From: an uncultured Oscillospiraceae bacterium
GTDB lineage: Bacteria > Bacillota > Clostridia > Oscillospirales > Oscillospiraceae
Length of the DNA stretch: 21,234 bases
Reading direction: 5' to 3'
Assembly: GCA_900758315.1 (NCBI GenBank)
Contig: CAAERF010000541.1
Span: 1-21,234, forward strand
Shown here: positions 13,792 to 21,151 of the stretch, piece after piece
Layout of the letters: every line of letters begins with the position of its first letter
Numbering within the stretch: position 1 is the first letter of the stretch
Translations under genes and position numbers: made by a program
The notes under the pieces: generated by a model
The model's database searches: none
Told to the model about the DNA's origin: nothing
Seen by the model: the letters and a program-made list of their open reading frames with translations, nothing else

Positions 13792-15096
13792 ATGCTGCGA
13801 ATGGAGATTGCGCTTTTCATAGTTCTGGCTTTTGTAGCCTGTGTCTATTTTTCCGCCGGGCGAAAGAGCACGCCGCTGCACAGGACGTTTTCTGTCCTGC
13901 TGATCGTGGTGCTGATCCATCTGGCGCTGGACGGCGTCACTGTCTACACGGTGCATCATTTGGAGGCGGTACCGCGGTTTTTGAACGATGCGGTTCACAG
14001 GCTGTTTCTGGGCAGCATGGTGCTGGTGATCTATTTGTTTTATCAGTATATCGCCATTCTGGTGGAGGAGGAGACCGGAAAGCCCCGGCGGCTGGACTGG
14101 CCTGCCAGAATCTTTCTGGCTGTGGCGGAGCTGGGCAACTTCCTGCTGCCGATCTCCTATACGGTGACCCCGGAGGGAAATTACTCCTCCGGGCTGTATA
14201 TGCTGGTACCCTATTGGGGCGTCGCCTTCTATCTGCTGCTGTGCGCCGGACTTTTGGCTGTAAACTGGAGGCAAATTGATCGGAAAAAGAAGCTTGCCAT
14301 CGGCGCGGCGCTGCTCATTGAGGTGACTGTCTGTGTCATGCAGGGGCTGAACCACACGTGGCTCATCAGCGGCATGGGCATTACACTGATGACGCTGTCC
14401 TTCTATCTGACGTTGGAAAATCCCGATATCCTTCGGGCCGAGCTGACGGAACAGAAGATGTCCATGCTGTACCTGAAGAGTCAGGTCAACCCCCACTTCC
14501 TCTACAACACGCTGGACACCATCCGCATTCAGGCACAGCTCAACGGAGACAAAAAGGTCGCCGATCTGCTCATGCGTCTGGTGGACTTTTTCCGGCTCAG
14601 CGTAAAGGTGGACCGGCCCATGGTGGCGCTGGACGACGAGCTGGAGCTGCTGGAGGCCTACATGGAGCTGATGTGCTATCGCTATCCCGAGCTGCAGTGC
14701 GAATATGACATTGACCCCGAGCTGGGCGGTATGCAGGTACCCAATTTTATTCTACAGCCCATTGTGGAAAACAGTCTCCTCCACGGCCTGAAAAACAAGG
14801 GCTACCGGGGCCAGGTGCGTATCTCGGCCCGGAAAACACCGGATCACCGGATGGAGATCCTGGTTAGTGATACCGGCAGCGGCTTTGCGGAAGGGAAGAA
14901 ACCCGCCATCGACCAGATGCTTCTGACTTATTCCAAACAGCCGGCTAAGCTGGAGGGCAACAGTATCGGCATTCTGAATGTGCAGAAGCGGATTAAGCTG
15001 CTCTGCGGCCGGGAATATGGCCTTTCCTACACGGAAAACCCTACAGGCGGTGTAACGGCACATTTGCTGCTGCCCATGAAGGAGGATGTACAATGA
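13792..15096 (+). CDS. Sensor histidine kinase, LytS/YesM type (His_kinase + HATPase)
   Basis: The 434-residue protein has about seven N-terminal membrane helices (residues 1 to about 210), with no extracellular sensor domain of size, then a cytoplasmic kinase. The phospho-acceptor is H235 in SQVNPHFLYNTLD, typical of the HPK8 group. The ATPase part has the N-box QPIVENSLLHG (about 322-332), the G1 motif DTGSG (360-364) and the G2 region GNSIGILNVQKRIKLL. A ligand sensed in or near the membrane is likely. AGGGGG lies seven bases before ATG 13792. It overlaps the response regulator gene by four bases (ATGA), so the pair forms a two-component system. Confidence 0.94.
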   Translation: MLRMEIALFIVLAFVACVYFSAGRKSTPLHRTFSVLLIVVLIHLALDGVTVYTVHHLEAVPRFLNDAVHRLFLGSMVLVIYLFYQYIAILVEEETGKPRRLDWPARIFLAVAELGNFLLPISYTVTPEGNYSSGLYMLVPYWGVAFYLLLCAGLLAVNWRQIDRKKKLAIGAALLIEVTVCVMQGLNHTWLISGMGITLMTLSFYLTLENPDILRAELTEQKMSMLYLKSQVNPHFLYNTLDTIRIQAQLNGDKKVADLLMRLVDFFRLSVKVDRPMVALDDELELLEAYMELMCYRYPELQCEYDIDPELGGMQVPNFILQPIVENSLLHGLKNKGYRGQVRISARKTPDHRMEILVSDTGSGFAEGKKPAIDQMLLTYSKQPAKLEGNSIGILNVQKRIKLLCGREYGLSYTENPTGGVTAHLLLPMKEDVQ

Positions 15097-15848
15097 AAAA
15101 TTTACGTGTGCTTTTGGTGGACGATGAAATCATGATCCGGGAGGGGTTTAAGCGGCTCTTTGACTGGGAAGCCCACGACTGCGAGGTGGTGGGCGAGGCT
15201 GCCGACGGCATGGAGGCGCTGACCCAGATCGATACCCTGCATCCGGATATCGTCATCATGGATATCAACATCCCCATTATGAACGGCCTGAAGGTCATCC
15301 AACTCAGCCGAATGAAGCATCCCAATACCGCCTTTGTCATCGTATCCGGCTACGACGACTTTTCCTACTGCCGGGAGGCCCTGCGGCTCCAGATCACGGA
15401 CTACATTCTCAAGCCGGTGAACTACGAGGAGTTTGGCACCTGCATCGACAATCTGAAGATCTCCCTGTTTGAGCAGCGGGTATCGGATGCGGCGGAGCCT
15501 GAAAAGCAGGAGGAACGGACCATCACCGGCATTACAAGGTATCTCCAGGAGCATCTTGCGGAGGAGATCAGTCTGTCGGTTCTGGCGGAGCAGTTCCATT
15601 TGAACCCCCAGTATATCAGCCAGCTGTTTAAGAGCGAGATCGGCGTGAATTTCCTGGCCTACCTGACCAATATCCGCATGGAGAAGGCGAAGAAGCTGCT
15701 GCTGGCCACCTCTCTCTCCATCGCCGAGGTGGCGGAACAGTCGGGCTATCGGGACTACCGGGTGTTTACGAAGGCATTCAAAAAATCGGAGGGCATTACG
15801 CCCTCCCAGTACCGGCGGGATTTCCTGGAGGCAGATGAAAGGCGCTGA
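15093..15848 (+). CDS. Response regulator, REC + AraC-type DNA-binding domain
   Basis: The receiver domain (about 1-122) has the acidic pair D10/D11, the phosphorylation site D57 in IVIMDINIPIMNG and K107 in ILKPVN. The C-terminal AraC domain (about 143-245) has two helix-turn-helix units: LSVLAEQFHLNPQYISQLFK and IAEVAEQSGYRDYRVFTKAF, then the closing GITPSQYRR. At 251 residues it is much shorter than YesN-type regulators (typically above 350), because the link between domains is only about 20 residues. AAGGAGG inside the kinase end lies seven bases before ATG 15093. Targets are unknown; its own promoter dyad at 13727 and the neighbouring genes are candidates. Confidence 0.94.
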   Translation: MKNLRVLLVDDEIMIREGFKRLFDWEAHDCEVVGEAADGMEALTQIDTLHPDIVIMDINIPIMNGLKVIQLSRMKHPNTAFVIVSGYDDFSYCREALRLQITDYILKPVNYEEFGTCIDNLKISLFEQRVSDAAEPEKQEERTITGITRYLQEHLAEEISLSVLAEQFHLNPQYISQLFKSEIGVNFLAYLTNIRMEKAKKLLLATSLSIAEVAEQSGYRDYRVFTKAFKKSEGITPSQYRRDFLEADERR

Positions 15849-15894
15849 AACTTTGCCCAGAGTGCTTATCTGGAAATTGTGGAGGTATTATAAA

Positions 15895-16074
15895 ATGAAA
15901 GAATATAAACTGGTTTATTTAAACAAAGGCATCAAAATGTCTCGTGAGAAAGATTTGGAACAGGCTCAAGAAATGATAAACAAGTATGTTGCTGAAGGAT
16001 GGGAACTACAGCAGATTGTGTCCCCCAACGATATGGTAGGTGCATTAGTTGGAGTGTTTTGTAAAGAAAAATAA
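15895..16074 (+). CDS. DUF4177 protein, 59 residues
   Basis: The protein starts MKEYKLVYLNKGIKMSREKD and contains EQAQEMINKYVAEGWELQQI before the end VGALVGVFCKEK. The pattern (opening strand, helix, YVAEGWEL turn and strand) matches small DUF4177 proteins, whose function is unknown. GGAGG lies nine bases before ATG 15895; the open frame reaches back to 15835 across the response regulator stop but has no support. It follows the two-component genes by 46 bases and is closed by a strong terminator, so it may be co-transcribed with them. Its codon use is more AT-rich than that of the kinase and regulator. Confidence 0.82.
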   Translation: MKEYKLVYLNKGIKMSREKDLEQAQEMINKYVAEGWELQQIVSPNDMVGALVGVFCKEK

Positions 16075-16143
16075 ATGAGACAAATTCCTGTTTGTCGAAT
16101 CGATACGCTGCTCAGGAGGGCATCTTCCTTACCGGCGCACACA

Positions 16144-16185
16144 CAGAGCGTGACATCAGAAATGGTGTTCACGCTCTGCTTTTTT
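16144..16185 (+). terminator. Terminator after the DUF4177 gene
   Basis: CAGAGCGTGA (16144-16153) pairs perfectly with TCACGCTCTG (16169-16178) around a 15-base loop; C and six T follow. Confidence 0.93.
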
Positions 16186-16240
16186 CACACTCGTTTCTAT
16201 GGAAGGAAGCTATAAAACCGACACATTCTTCTGCAAAATG

Positions 16241-16278
16241 CGCCTATCGGCCAGCGGGATTTTCCGGTACGATAGGCG
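16241..16278 (+). other. Leader dyad before the CmpB-like gene
   Basis: CGCCTATCG (16241-16249) and CGATAGGCG (16270-16278) form a perfect 9-base inverted repeat with a 20-base loop. It lies 48 bases before the gene start, downstream of a TATAAA at 16211-16216. There is no T-run, so it is a leader RNA hairpin or a protein-binding dyad rather than a terminator. Confidence 0.5.
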
Positions 16279-16326
16279 TGTAAAGGGAGCAACCCCCATG
16301 GAACGTGGAAGGAGTATGAGCGCAAA

Positions 16327-16878
16327 ATGGAAAGCTGTGCAATCACTTACCAGCATAAGATTGCTGTTGACAGACTGTTTTATCTTTTCCTGATCTTCCT
16401 CACCGGCTGTCTGGTGGGCTGGGTCTACGAGGAGATATTCTACTGGATCGCGGAAGGGATGCTGCAAAACCGGGGCGTCCTGTATGGGCCCTGGCTGCCG
16501 ATCTATGGAATCGGAGCCCTGGGCATCTATGCCCTGAAGCCGATGAAGGAACATCCGGCAGTGCTGTTTCTGCTCTGTGTTGCGGTGACCGGCGTGGTGG
16601 AGTACAGCATTGGCTACGTTGGGATTCATGTTTTCGGGCTGAGGCTATGGGACTACCGCGGGCTGTTCCTGAACCTGGACGGGATCATCTGCTTCCGGAG
16701 TGTGGTATGCTTCGGCTTTATGGGATTGGCGTTCCACTACCTGCTGGAGCCGATATGCGAGAAGCTGTTCCGCAGGATACCGGAACCCACCCTTCACACA
16801 GGCAGTCTGATTCTGGCGGCGCTGTTTGTCACAGACTGCGTCCTGAGCGCACTGTTCCGGACGCCGATTACGTACTGA
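16327..16878 (+). CDS. CmpB-like putative ABC transporter membrane protein
   Basis: This 183-residue protein has about five membrane helices and matches the family called putative ABC-transporter type IV / CmpB (PF06541, from memory). Signatures are TGCLVGWVYEEIFYW with NRGVLYGPWLPIYGIGA (about residues 26-64) and LRLWDYRGLFLNLDG with IICFRS. Despite the family name, no ATPase gene is adjacent and the transport role is not shown. AAGGAG lies 12 bases before ATG 16327; a nearer ATG at 16316 is in another frame and gives only 25 codons. It is followed after 20 bases by the PspC gene and then by the MFS gene, a likely three-gene operon of membrane proteins. Confidence 0.85.
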   Translation: MESCAITYQHKIAVDRLFYLFLIFLTGCLVGWVYEEIFYWIAEGMLQNRGVLYGPWLPIYGIGALGIYALKPMKEHPAVLFLLCVAVTGVVEYSIGYVGIHVFGLRLWDYRGLFLNLDGIICFRSVVCFGFMGLAFHYLLEPICEKLFRRIPEPTLHTGSLILAALFVTDCVLSALFRTPITY

Positions 16879-16898
16879 ACCATACGGAGGGATATGAA

Positions 16899-17090
16899 AT
16901 GAACAAGAGACTGTATAAATCCAACGACAACAAGATGGTAGACGGCGTCTGCGGCGGCATTGCTGAGTACTTCGGCATCGACCCCACGCTGGTGCGGCTT
17001 GGCTGGGTGCTGTTCGGTGCCCTGGGCGGCAGCGGCTTTCTGGCCTACATCATCGCCGCTGTCATCATCCCCCGCCAGCCGGAGTACTGA
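16899..17090 (+). CDS. PspC domain protein
   Basis: The 63-residue protein is a bare PspC domain: KRLYKSNDNKMVDGVCGGIA, then EYFGIDPTLVRLGWVLF and a membrane helix GALGGSGFLAYIIAAVIIP. PspC proteins take part in envelope-stress responses in many bacteria; short single-domain forms are common in Firmicutes. GGAGG lies eight bases before ATG 16899. Its stop overlaps the MFS start (TGATG), so the two are translationally coupled. The coupling to an exporter and a CmpB-like protein suggests a small envelope-stress or efflux operon (inference). Confidence 0.92.
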   Translation: MNKRLYKSNDNKMVDGVCGGIAEYFGIDPTLVRLGWVLFGALGGSGFLAYIIAAVIIPRQPEY

Positions 17091-18337
17091 TGAAAACGAG
17101 GGATACCATGGGAAAGAGCTTTCAAAAATTCCTGCTGCTTTGGTTCGGGGAGCTGGTATCCTCCGTCGGAAGCGGACTGACCAGCTTTGGTCTGGGCGTC
17201 TGGGTGTTCCGGCAGACGGGCAGCGCCGCAGATATGGCGCTGGTGAGCCTGCTGGCGTTTCTGCCCACACTGCTTTTGAGCGTCCCGGCGGGCGTCCTGG
17301 CGGACCGGTATGACCGGCGGATGCTGATGATGGTGGGGGATGGCTGCTCGGCGCTGGGAATCCTCTACCTCTTTTTCTGCATGCAGACCGGCGGCGCGAG
17401 CCTGGCGCAGATCTGCGTCGGCGTGACGGTCAGCTCTGTTTTTTCCTCCCTGCTGGAGCCGGCCTATCGGGCGACCGTGTCGGACCTGCTGGAGCAGGAG
17501 GACTACTCCCGGGCCAGTGGCCTGGTCAGTCTGGCGGGCAGCGCAAGGTATCTGATTTCGCCACTTCTTGCGGGACTGCTGCTGAGCGTCTGGGATATCC
17601 GGCTGCTGCTGGTGTTGGACATGGGCACCTTCTTTTTGACGGTGACCTGCACCGGCGTGGTGCGGCATGGACTTGCATCGAAGGCGACAGAGCACAAAGA
17701 AGCGTTTTTCACACTGCTGAAAGAGGGTTGGCAGGCGGTTACGGAAAAAAGAGGCGTGCTTCTGCTGATTCTGGTATCCTCCGTCATGACCTGCTTCATG
17801 GGTGCCTTTCAGATTCTGGCCGAGCCGATGATCCTGGCCTTTTCGGACAGCGCCACATTGGGAATCTGCGAGACCATCTGCGCCAGCGGCATGCTGGTCT
17901 CCAGCCTGTTCCTAGGCATTCGGGGCATCCGCAAAGGCTATGTAAAAACCCTGTCCCTTTCTCTGATGATGGCCGGCGCAGCCATGGCGGCATTCGGACT
18001 CCGGGAAAACCTGATCTTCATCTGCGTATCCGGCTTCGCCTTTTTTGTCATGCTGCCCTTTGCCAACAACAGCCTGGACTACCTGGTGCGGACCAACATT
18101 GCCGAGGAGCTGCAGGGACGCGCCTGGGGACTGATTGGCTTTCTGAGCCAGATCGGGTATGTGGTTGCCTACAGCGCTGCCGGCGTCCTGGCGGATGGCG
18201 TGGGCAGCCGGCTCCAGATCGGCGTAGGCCGGGGGTCTGGCCTGGTGATTACGGTGGCCGGCGTACTGCTGGCGCTGATCGCCCTCATGCTGTACCCCAT
18301 GCGCTCCGTCCGGCAGCTGGAGCGACGGGACGTGTAG
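17090..18337 (+). CDS. MFS exporter (MFS_3 / macrolide-efflux-like)
   Basis: The 415-residue protein has the twelve-helix pattern of major facilitator exporters. The inter-helix motif A-like VLADRYDRRMLMMVGD follows helix 2 (about residues 67-84), and the start FLLLWFGELVSSVGSGLTSF with VWVFRQTGSA resembles MFS_3 proteins such as EntS and the Mef macrolide pumps. The substrate is unknown; drug or peptide export is a guess from family. GGAG lies five bases before ATG 17090, which overlaps the pspC stop. A second ATG at 17108 is less well placed. A BmrR-like MerR gene lies 91 bases downstream with its own promoter and may respond to the same compounds. Confidence 0.92.
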   Translation: MKTRDTMGKSFQKFLLLWFGELVSSVGSGLTSFGLGVWVFRQTGSAADMALVSLLAFLPTLLLSVPAGVLADRYDRRMLMMVGDGCSALGILYLFFCMQTGGASLAQICVGVTVSSVFSSLLEPAYRATVSDLLEQEDYSRASGLVSLAGSARYLISPLLAGLLLSVWDIRLLLVLDMGTFFLTVTCTGVVRHGLASKATEHKEAFFTLLKEGWQAVTEKRGVLLLILVSSVMTCFMGAFQILAEPMILAFSDSATLGICETICASGMLVSSLFLGIRGIRKGYVKTLSLSLMMAGAAMAAFGLRENLIFICVSGFAFFVMLPFANNSLDYLVRTNIAEELQGRAWGLIGFLSQIGYVVAYSAAGVLADGVGSRLQIGVGRGSGLVITVAGVLLALIALMLYPMRSVRQLERRDV

Positions 18338-18358
18338 CGCCGGGCTGAAAATTCCCTC

Positions 18359-18389
18359 TTGACTCTCCCACAGTGGCAGACCCTACAAT
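18359..18389 (+). promoter_or_regulatory. MerR-type promoter of the BmrR-like gene
   Basis: TTGACT (18359-18364) and TACAAT (18384-18389) are separated by 19 bases. The spacer contains a 17-base palindrome, TCTCCCACAGTGGCAGA (18364-18380), with seven of eight pairs matching. The long spacer and central dyad indicate activation by a MerR protein, most simply the gene product just downstream. Confidence 0.82.
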
Positions 18390-18428
18390 AATGGTGAGCT
18401 CAAAATCCGACAGATCTGGAGGAACGCA

Positions 18429-19247
18429 ATGTTAAAAATCGGAGATTTTTCAAAACTGTCCAGAGTCAGTATTCGTATGCTGCGCCATTACGACGAGATT
18501 GGTCTGCTGCGGCCGGTCAAAATCGACCCGGAGTCCGGCTATCGCTACTACAACGAGAACCAGCTCCCCATCGCCGGCAGGATCAACGCCCTGAAGGACA
18601 TGGGCTTTGGGCTGGCGGCCATCGGTGAAATGCTGGAATGCTATGGGGAAAAGGAGCGGGTAGAGCGTTACCTGCGGCGGAAGCAGGCAGAGCTTCTGGA
18701 GCAATCCCGGCAGGTGGCGTACCGGTTACGGCTTCTGGACACAGCCCTGGAACGGCTGAGAAAGGATGACGAAACCATGCAGTATGATGTCACATTGAAA
18801 ACCTTCCCGGAGCGCTATGCCGCCACAGTCCGCATGCACATCCCCGCCTACGAGATGGATGGGATGCTCTGGAGCGTGCTGGTCAGCGAGACCGCTCCAC
18901 TGCATCTGATCCCGGACGACCCCTGCTATTGCAGCGTCGTGTTCTACGATCAGGAGTTCAAGGAGTCCGACGTGGATGTGGAGGCCCAGAAGACCGTAAA
19001 GGGCCGCTACCCAGACACCGAGCACGTCCGATTCAAAACCCTGCCGGAGGTCACCGTCGCCTCCGCGACCTGCCGCGGCTCCTACGACCAGATGGGGGAT
19101 ATTATGGCCGCCGTCGCAGGCTGGGTCACAGACAATGGCTATGAGTTGGACGGCCCTGCCTTTAATATCTATCACGTCAGTCCCCATGAGACCTCCAATC
19201 CCGACGAGTTTGTCACCGAGGTCTGCTATCCCGTCAGAAGACAGTAA
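18429..19247 (+). CDS. BmrR-like MerR regulator with GyrI-like effector domain
   Basis: The 272-residue regulator has an N-terminal MerR winged helix (KIGDFSKLSRVSIRMLRHYD, then LRPVKIDPESGYRYYNENQL), the dimerisation coiled coil (about 72-110, VERYLRRKQAELLEQ) and a GyrI-like effector domain (about 118-270) with YDVTLKTFPERYAATVRMHI and the end FNIYHVSPHETSNPDEFVTE. This is the build of BmrR and related multidrug sensors, which bind lipophilic cations and activate pumps. GGAGG lies six bases before ATG 18429. Its promoter has a MerR-type 19-base spacer, so it should activate itself. The ABC gene at 20531 has a related promoter and is a candidate target; the MFS gene upstream is another. Confidence 0.95.
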   Translation: MLKIGDFSKLSRVSIRMLRHYDEIGLLRPVKIDPESGYRYYNENQLPIAGRINALKDMGFGLAAIGEMLECYGEKERVERYLRRKQAELLEQSRQVAYRLRLLDTALERLRKDDETMQYDVTLKTFPERYAATVRMHIPAYEMDGMLWSVLVSETAPLHLIPDDPCYCSVVFYDQEFKESDVDVEAQKTVKGRYPDTEHVRFKTLPEVTVASATCRGSYDQMGDIMAAVAGWVTDNGYELDGPAFNIYHVSPHETSNPDEFVTEVCYPVRRQ

Positions 19248-19260
19248 TTCCCGTTTCGGT

Positions 19261-19430
19261 GGGTTACGGCGGGGTACGGCTGAAACCAAAAATTTTTTTC
19301 AATCAATTTTCTTTTCTATTTTTGAAAAGTTTATGATCTGACCGTAACCTACCGTAACCCAAAGACCGATTGGCACGCAAACAGCCTGAGCAGGTTGCCC
19401 TGCTTCCGGCGGGTTAATGTAGGTTAAGGC
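19261..19430. repeat. Three blocks of paired decamers
   Basis: Block 1 is GGGTTACGGC + GGGGTACGGC (19261-19280). Block 2 (19341-19360) is inverted; its reverse complement reads GGGTTACGGT + AGGTTACGGT. Block 3 is GGGTTAATGT + AGGTTAAGGC (19411-19430). Each block is two tandem decamers, one helical turn apart. Blocks 1 and 2 can fold into a long stem: nine perfect pairs, then eight more with two mismatches, around a 60-base AT-rich loop with its own small hairpin (CTTTTC 19311-19316, GAAAAG 19324-19329). Blocks 1 and 3 are both followed by an AACCAAAA stretch. No coding sequence is seen at 19248-19461. Confidence 0.7.
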
Positions 19431-19461
19431 CAAAACCAAAACGTGTACACAGGGTGACGCT

Positions 19462-20013
19462 ATGAAGAAGAATCTGATCGCCAGGCACAAACTGAATACC
19501 GCAGATGTCATTACAATGCTTCGCATGGCAGGAACCATACTGCTTGCGTTTTTACGCCCGCTTTCGGCCGGCTTCTTCGTCGTCTATACCCTCACAGGGC
19601 TGACCGACGCATTGGACGGATGGATTGCGCGGAGAACAAAATCAGCCAGCGATTTCGGCGCAAAGCTGGACAGTATCGCAGATTTGCTGTTCTTTGCAGT
19701 GGTGCTGGTGCGGCTCTTTCCCATCCTGCTGGCGGTGCTGCCGGTACAGATTTGGTATGCGGTGGCCGGGATTCTCCTGCTTCGCCTGAGCTCGTATTGC
19801 GTGGCAGCCATCAAATACCGCCAATTCGCGTCGCTGCACACCTGGCTGAATAAGCTGACTGGCGGGGCAGTTTTCCTTCTGCCGCACCTGCTTGCGGTTT
19901 CCTCCGGCGCAGCGTACAGTTGGGTGCTCTGCGCGCTGGCAGGCGCCGCTTCTGTTGAGGAGCTGATGATTCATCTCTCCGGGACGGCAGATCAGAAAGA
20001 GAGAAGGGATTGA
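19462..20013 (+). CDS. CDP-alcohol phosphatidyltransferase family protein
   Basis: The enzyme should join a CDP-activated lipid to an alcohol such as glycerol phosphate or inositol phosphate in the membrane. The full family motif is present: D52-G53-x2-A56-R57-x8-G66-x3-D70-x3-D74, whose aspartates bind the metal ions. About five or six hydrophobic helices surround it (TMLRMAGTILLAFL, GFFVVYTLTGLTDA, LLFFAVVLVRLFPILLAVLP and two more). At 183 residues it is like PgsA in size, but the housekeeping pgsA is usually elsewhere, so this may be a paralogue with a different alcohol. The ribosome site (AGGGTGA) is weak. The GNAT gene follows directly. Confidence 0.92.
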   Translation: MKKNLIARHKLNTADVITMLRMAGTILLAFLRPLSAGFFVVYTLTGLTDALDGWIARRTKSASDFGAKLDSIADLLFFAVVLVRLFPILLAVLPVQIWYAVAGILLLRLSSYCVAAIKYRQFASLHTWLNKLTGGAVFLLPHLLAVSSGAAYSWVLCALAGAASVEELMIHLSGTADQKERRD

Positions 20014-20014
20014 T

Positions 20015-20467
20015 ATGGGCGGGATCGAATACAGAGTCATGCAGGAACGGGATATTAACGCCGTCCTGTTGTTTTGGAAGACCATTGACGGCGTGCACCT
20101 GCACAGCAATGGAGAGGAAACTTACGATGCGATTTGCAGCTATTTGCAGAGAAATCCAAAGTTAAGCTTTGTGGCCGTCTGCGGTTCGGAAATAGTAGGT
20201 GCTGTCATGTGCGGTCACGATGGAAGAAGAGGCTACCTGAATCATTTGGTCGTAAGTGCGGAATATCGCCGGAACGGAATCGCAAGACAGCTGCTCACCA
20301 GAGTGGAGCGCGAGCTGATGAACGCGGGCATCAAAAAAGAAGCCCTGTTTGTGCTGTGTGACAATACAGCTGCCCAGGCGTTCTATGAGCATCTCGGCTG
20401 GAAAGAGGAAACCATTGTCAAGGTGTATGCCAGGGTAATCCCGCAAAACAGCAGAAATACCACTTGA
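20015..20467 (+). CDS. GNAT N-acetyltransferase
   Basis: The 150-residue protein has a typical GNAT fold: EYRVMQERDINAVLLFWKTI at the start, strand 4 YLNHLVVSAEYR, the acetyl-CoA loop RRNGIARQLL (motif A, R-R-N-G-I-A) and the C-terminal NTAAQAFYEHLGWKEE motif B. The position looks like amine or amino-acid acetylation, substrate unknown. AAGGGA lies six bases before ATG 20015, one base after the stop of the phosphatidyltransferase gene, so the two are probably one operon. Its stop codon overlaps the -35 box of the following promoter. Confidence 0.92.
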   Translation: MGGIEYRVMQERDINAVLLFWKTIDGVHLHSNGEETYDAICSYLQRNPKLSFVAVCGSEIVGAVMCGHDGRRGYLNHLVVSAEYRRNGIARQLLTRVERELMNAGIKKEALFVLCDNTAAQAFYEHLGWKEETIVKVYARVIPQNSRNTT

Positions 20468-20495
20468 CTCTCCCCTTAAGGGGAGATGCTACAAT
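20464..20495 (+). promoter_or_regulatory. MerR-type promoter of the ABC transporter gene
   Basis: TTGACT (20464-20469) and TACAAT (20490-20495) are 20 bases apart, and the spacer contains the perfect 16-base palindrome CTCCCCTTAAGGGGAG (20470-20485). A 19-20-base spacer with such a dyad is typical of MerR control. The first 12 bases, CTTGACTCTCCC, are the same as in the promoter at 18358. Confidence 0.85.
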
Positions 20496-20530
20496 CCTCC
20501 TTGCAAAGAAAAGCAAGGAGGATTTTTATA

Positions 20531-21151
20531 ATGAACGAACCGGCTGTCAGCGTGAGAAACCTGACAAAATCGTTTTCAGGCCGCAGAGTTGTGGACGATC
20601 TGACCTTCGATGTGCGGAAGGGCGAGGTCTTTGCCATGCTGGGGCACAACGGCGCAGGCAAAAGCACCACCATCGATTTGATTTTGGGATTGAAAGCACC
20701 GGATGGAGGCTCCGCGAAGATTCTGGGAATGGACGCCGCCAAAAACAGAAAGCAGGTGTTTGAGCAGGTCGGGGTCCAGCTTCAGCACACCCAATATCAG
20801 CCCAACATCACCGTGGAAGAGGCGTGTATTGAGTACGCCTCTTTGTACGCTGCCCCGGCAGACTATCCGCGGCTGCTGGCGCAATTCGGCCTCAGCACAC
20901 TCAGAAAGCGCTTCGTGTCCAAGCTCTCCGGCGGGGAGCGGCAGAAGCTCTCGGTTGTTCTGGCGCTGATCGGCAGCCCGGAGATCGTCTTTCTGGACGA
21001 GCTGACCACCGGATTGGATGTGGTGGCCAGGCGTGAGGTATGGCGGACCCTGAAGCAGCTGAAGGAGCAGGGGCTTACAATCTTTCTTACCACCCATTAC
21101 ATGGAAGAGGCGGAAGCCCTTTGCGACCGGGTGTGTATCCTTGGACTATAG
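20531..21151 (+). CDS. ABC transporter ATP-binding protein, truncated at its C-terminus
   Basis: This is the ATPase of an ABC-2-type drug or peptide exporter (CcmA/DrrA-like). The domain is complete: Walker A GHNGAGKST (38-46), Q-loop near 83-85, signature LSGGER (132-137), Walker B EIVFLDE (151-157), with LTTGLD where PTTGLD is usual, and H189 in LTTHYMEEAEALCDR. After VCIL the family would go on with an acidic-Gly segment and about 80-100 more residues, but here GL and a stop (21149-21151) follow, and the sequence turns into a different element. AAGGAGG lies nine bases before ATG 20531. The permease is absent or beyond the insertion. A MerR-type promoter controls the gene. Confidence 0.9.
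   Translation: MNEPAVSVRNLTKSFSGRRVVDDLTFDVRKGEVFAMLGHNGAGKSTTIDLILGLKAPDGGSAKILGMDAAKNRKQVFEQVGVQLQHTQYQPNITVEEACIEYASLYAAPADYPRLLAQFGLSTLRKRFVSKLSGGERQKLSVVLALIGSPEIVFLDELTTGLDVVARREVWRTLKQLKEQGLTIFLTTHYMEEAEALCDRVCILGL

Noticed and set aside
16316..16393. 25-codon frame starting before the CmpB-like gene
   Set aside because: Its ribosome site is only one base away, and it overlaps the real gene in another frame with no protein character.
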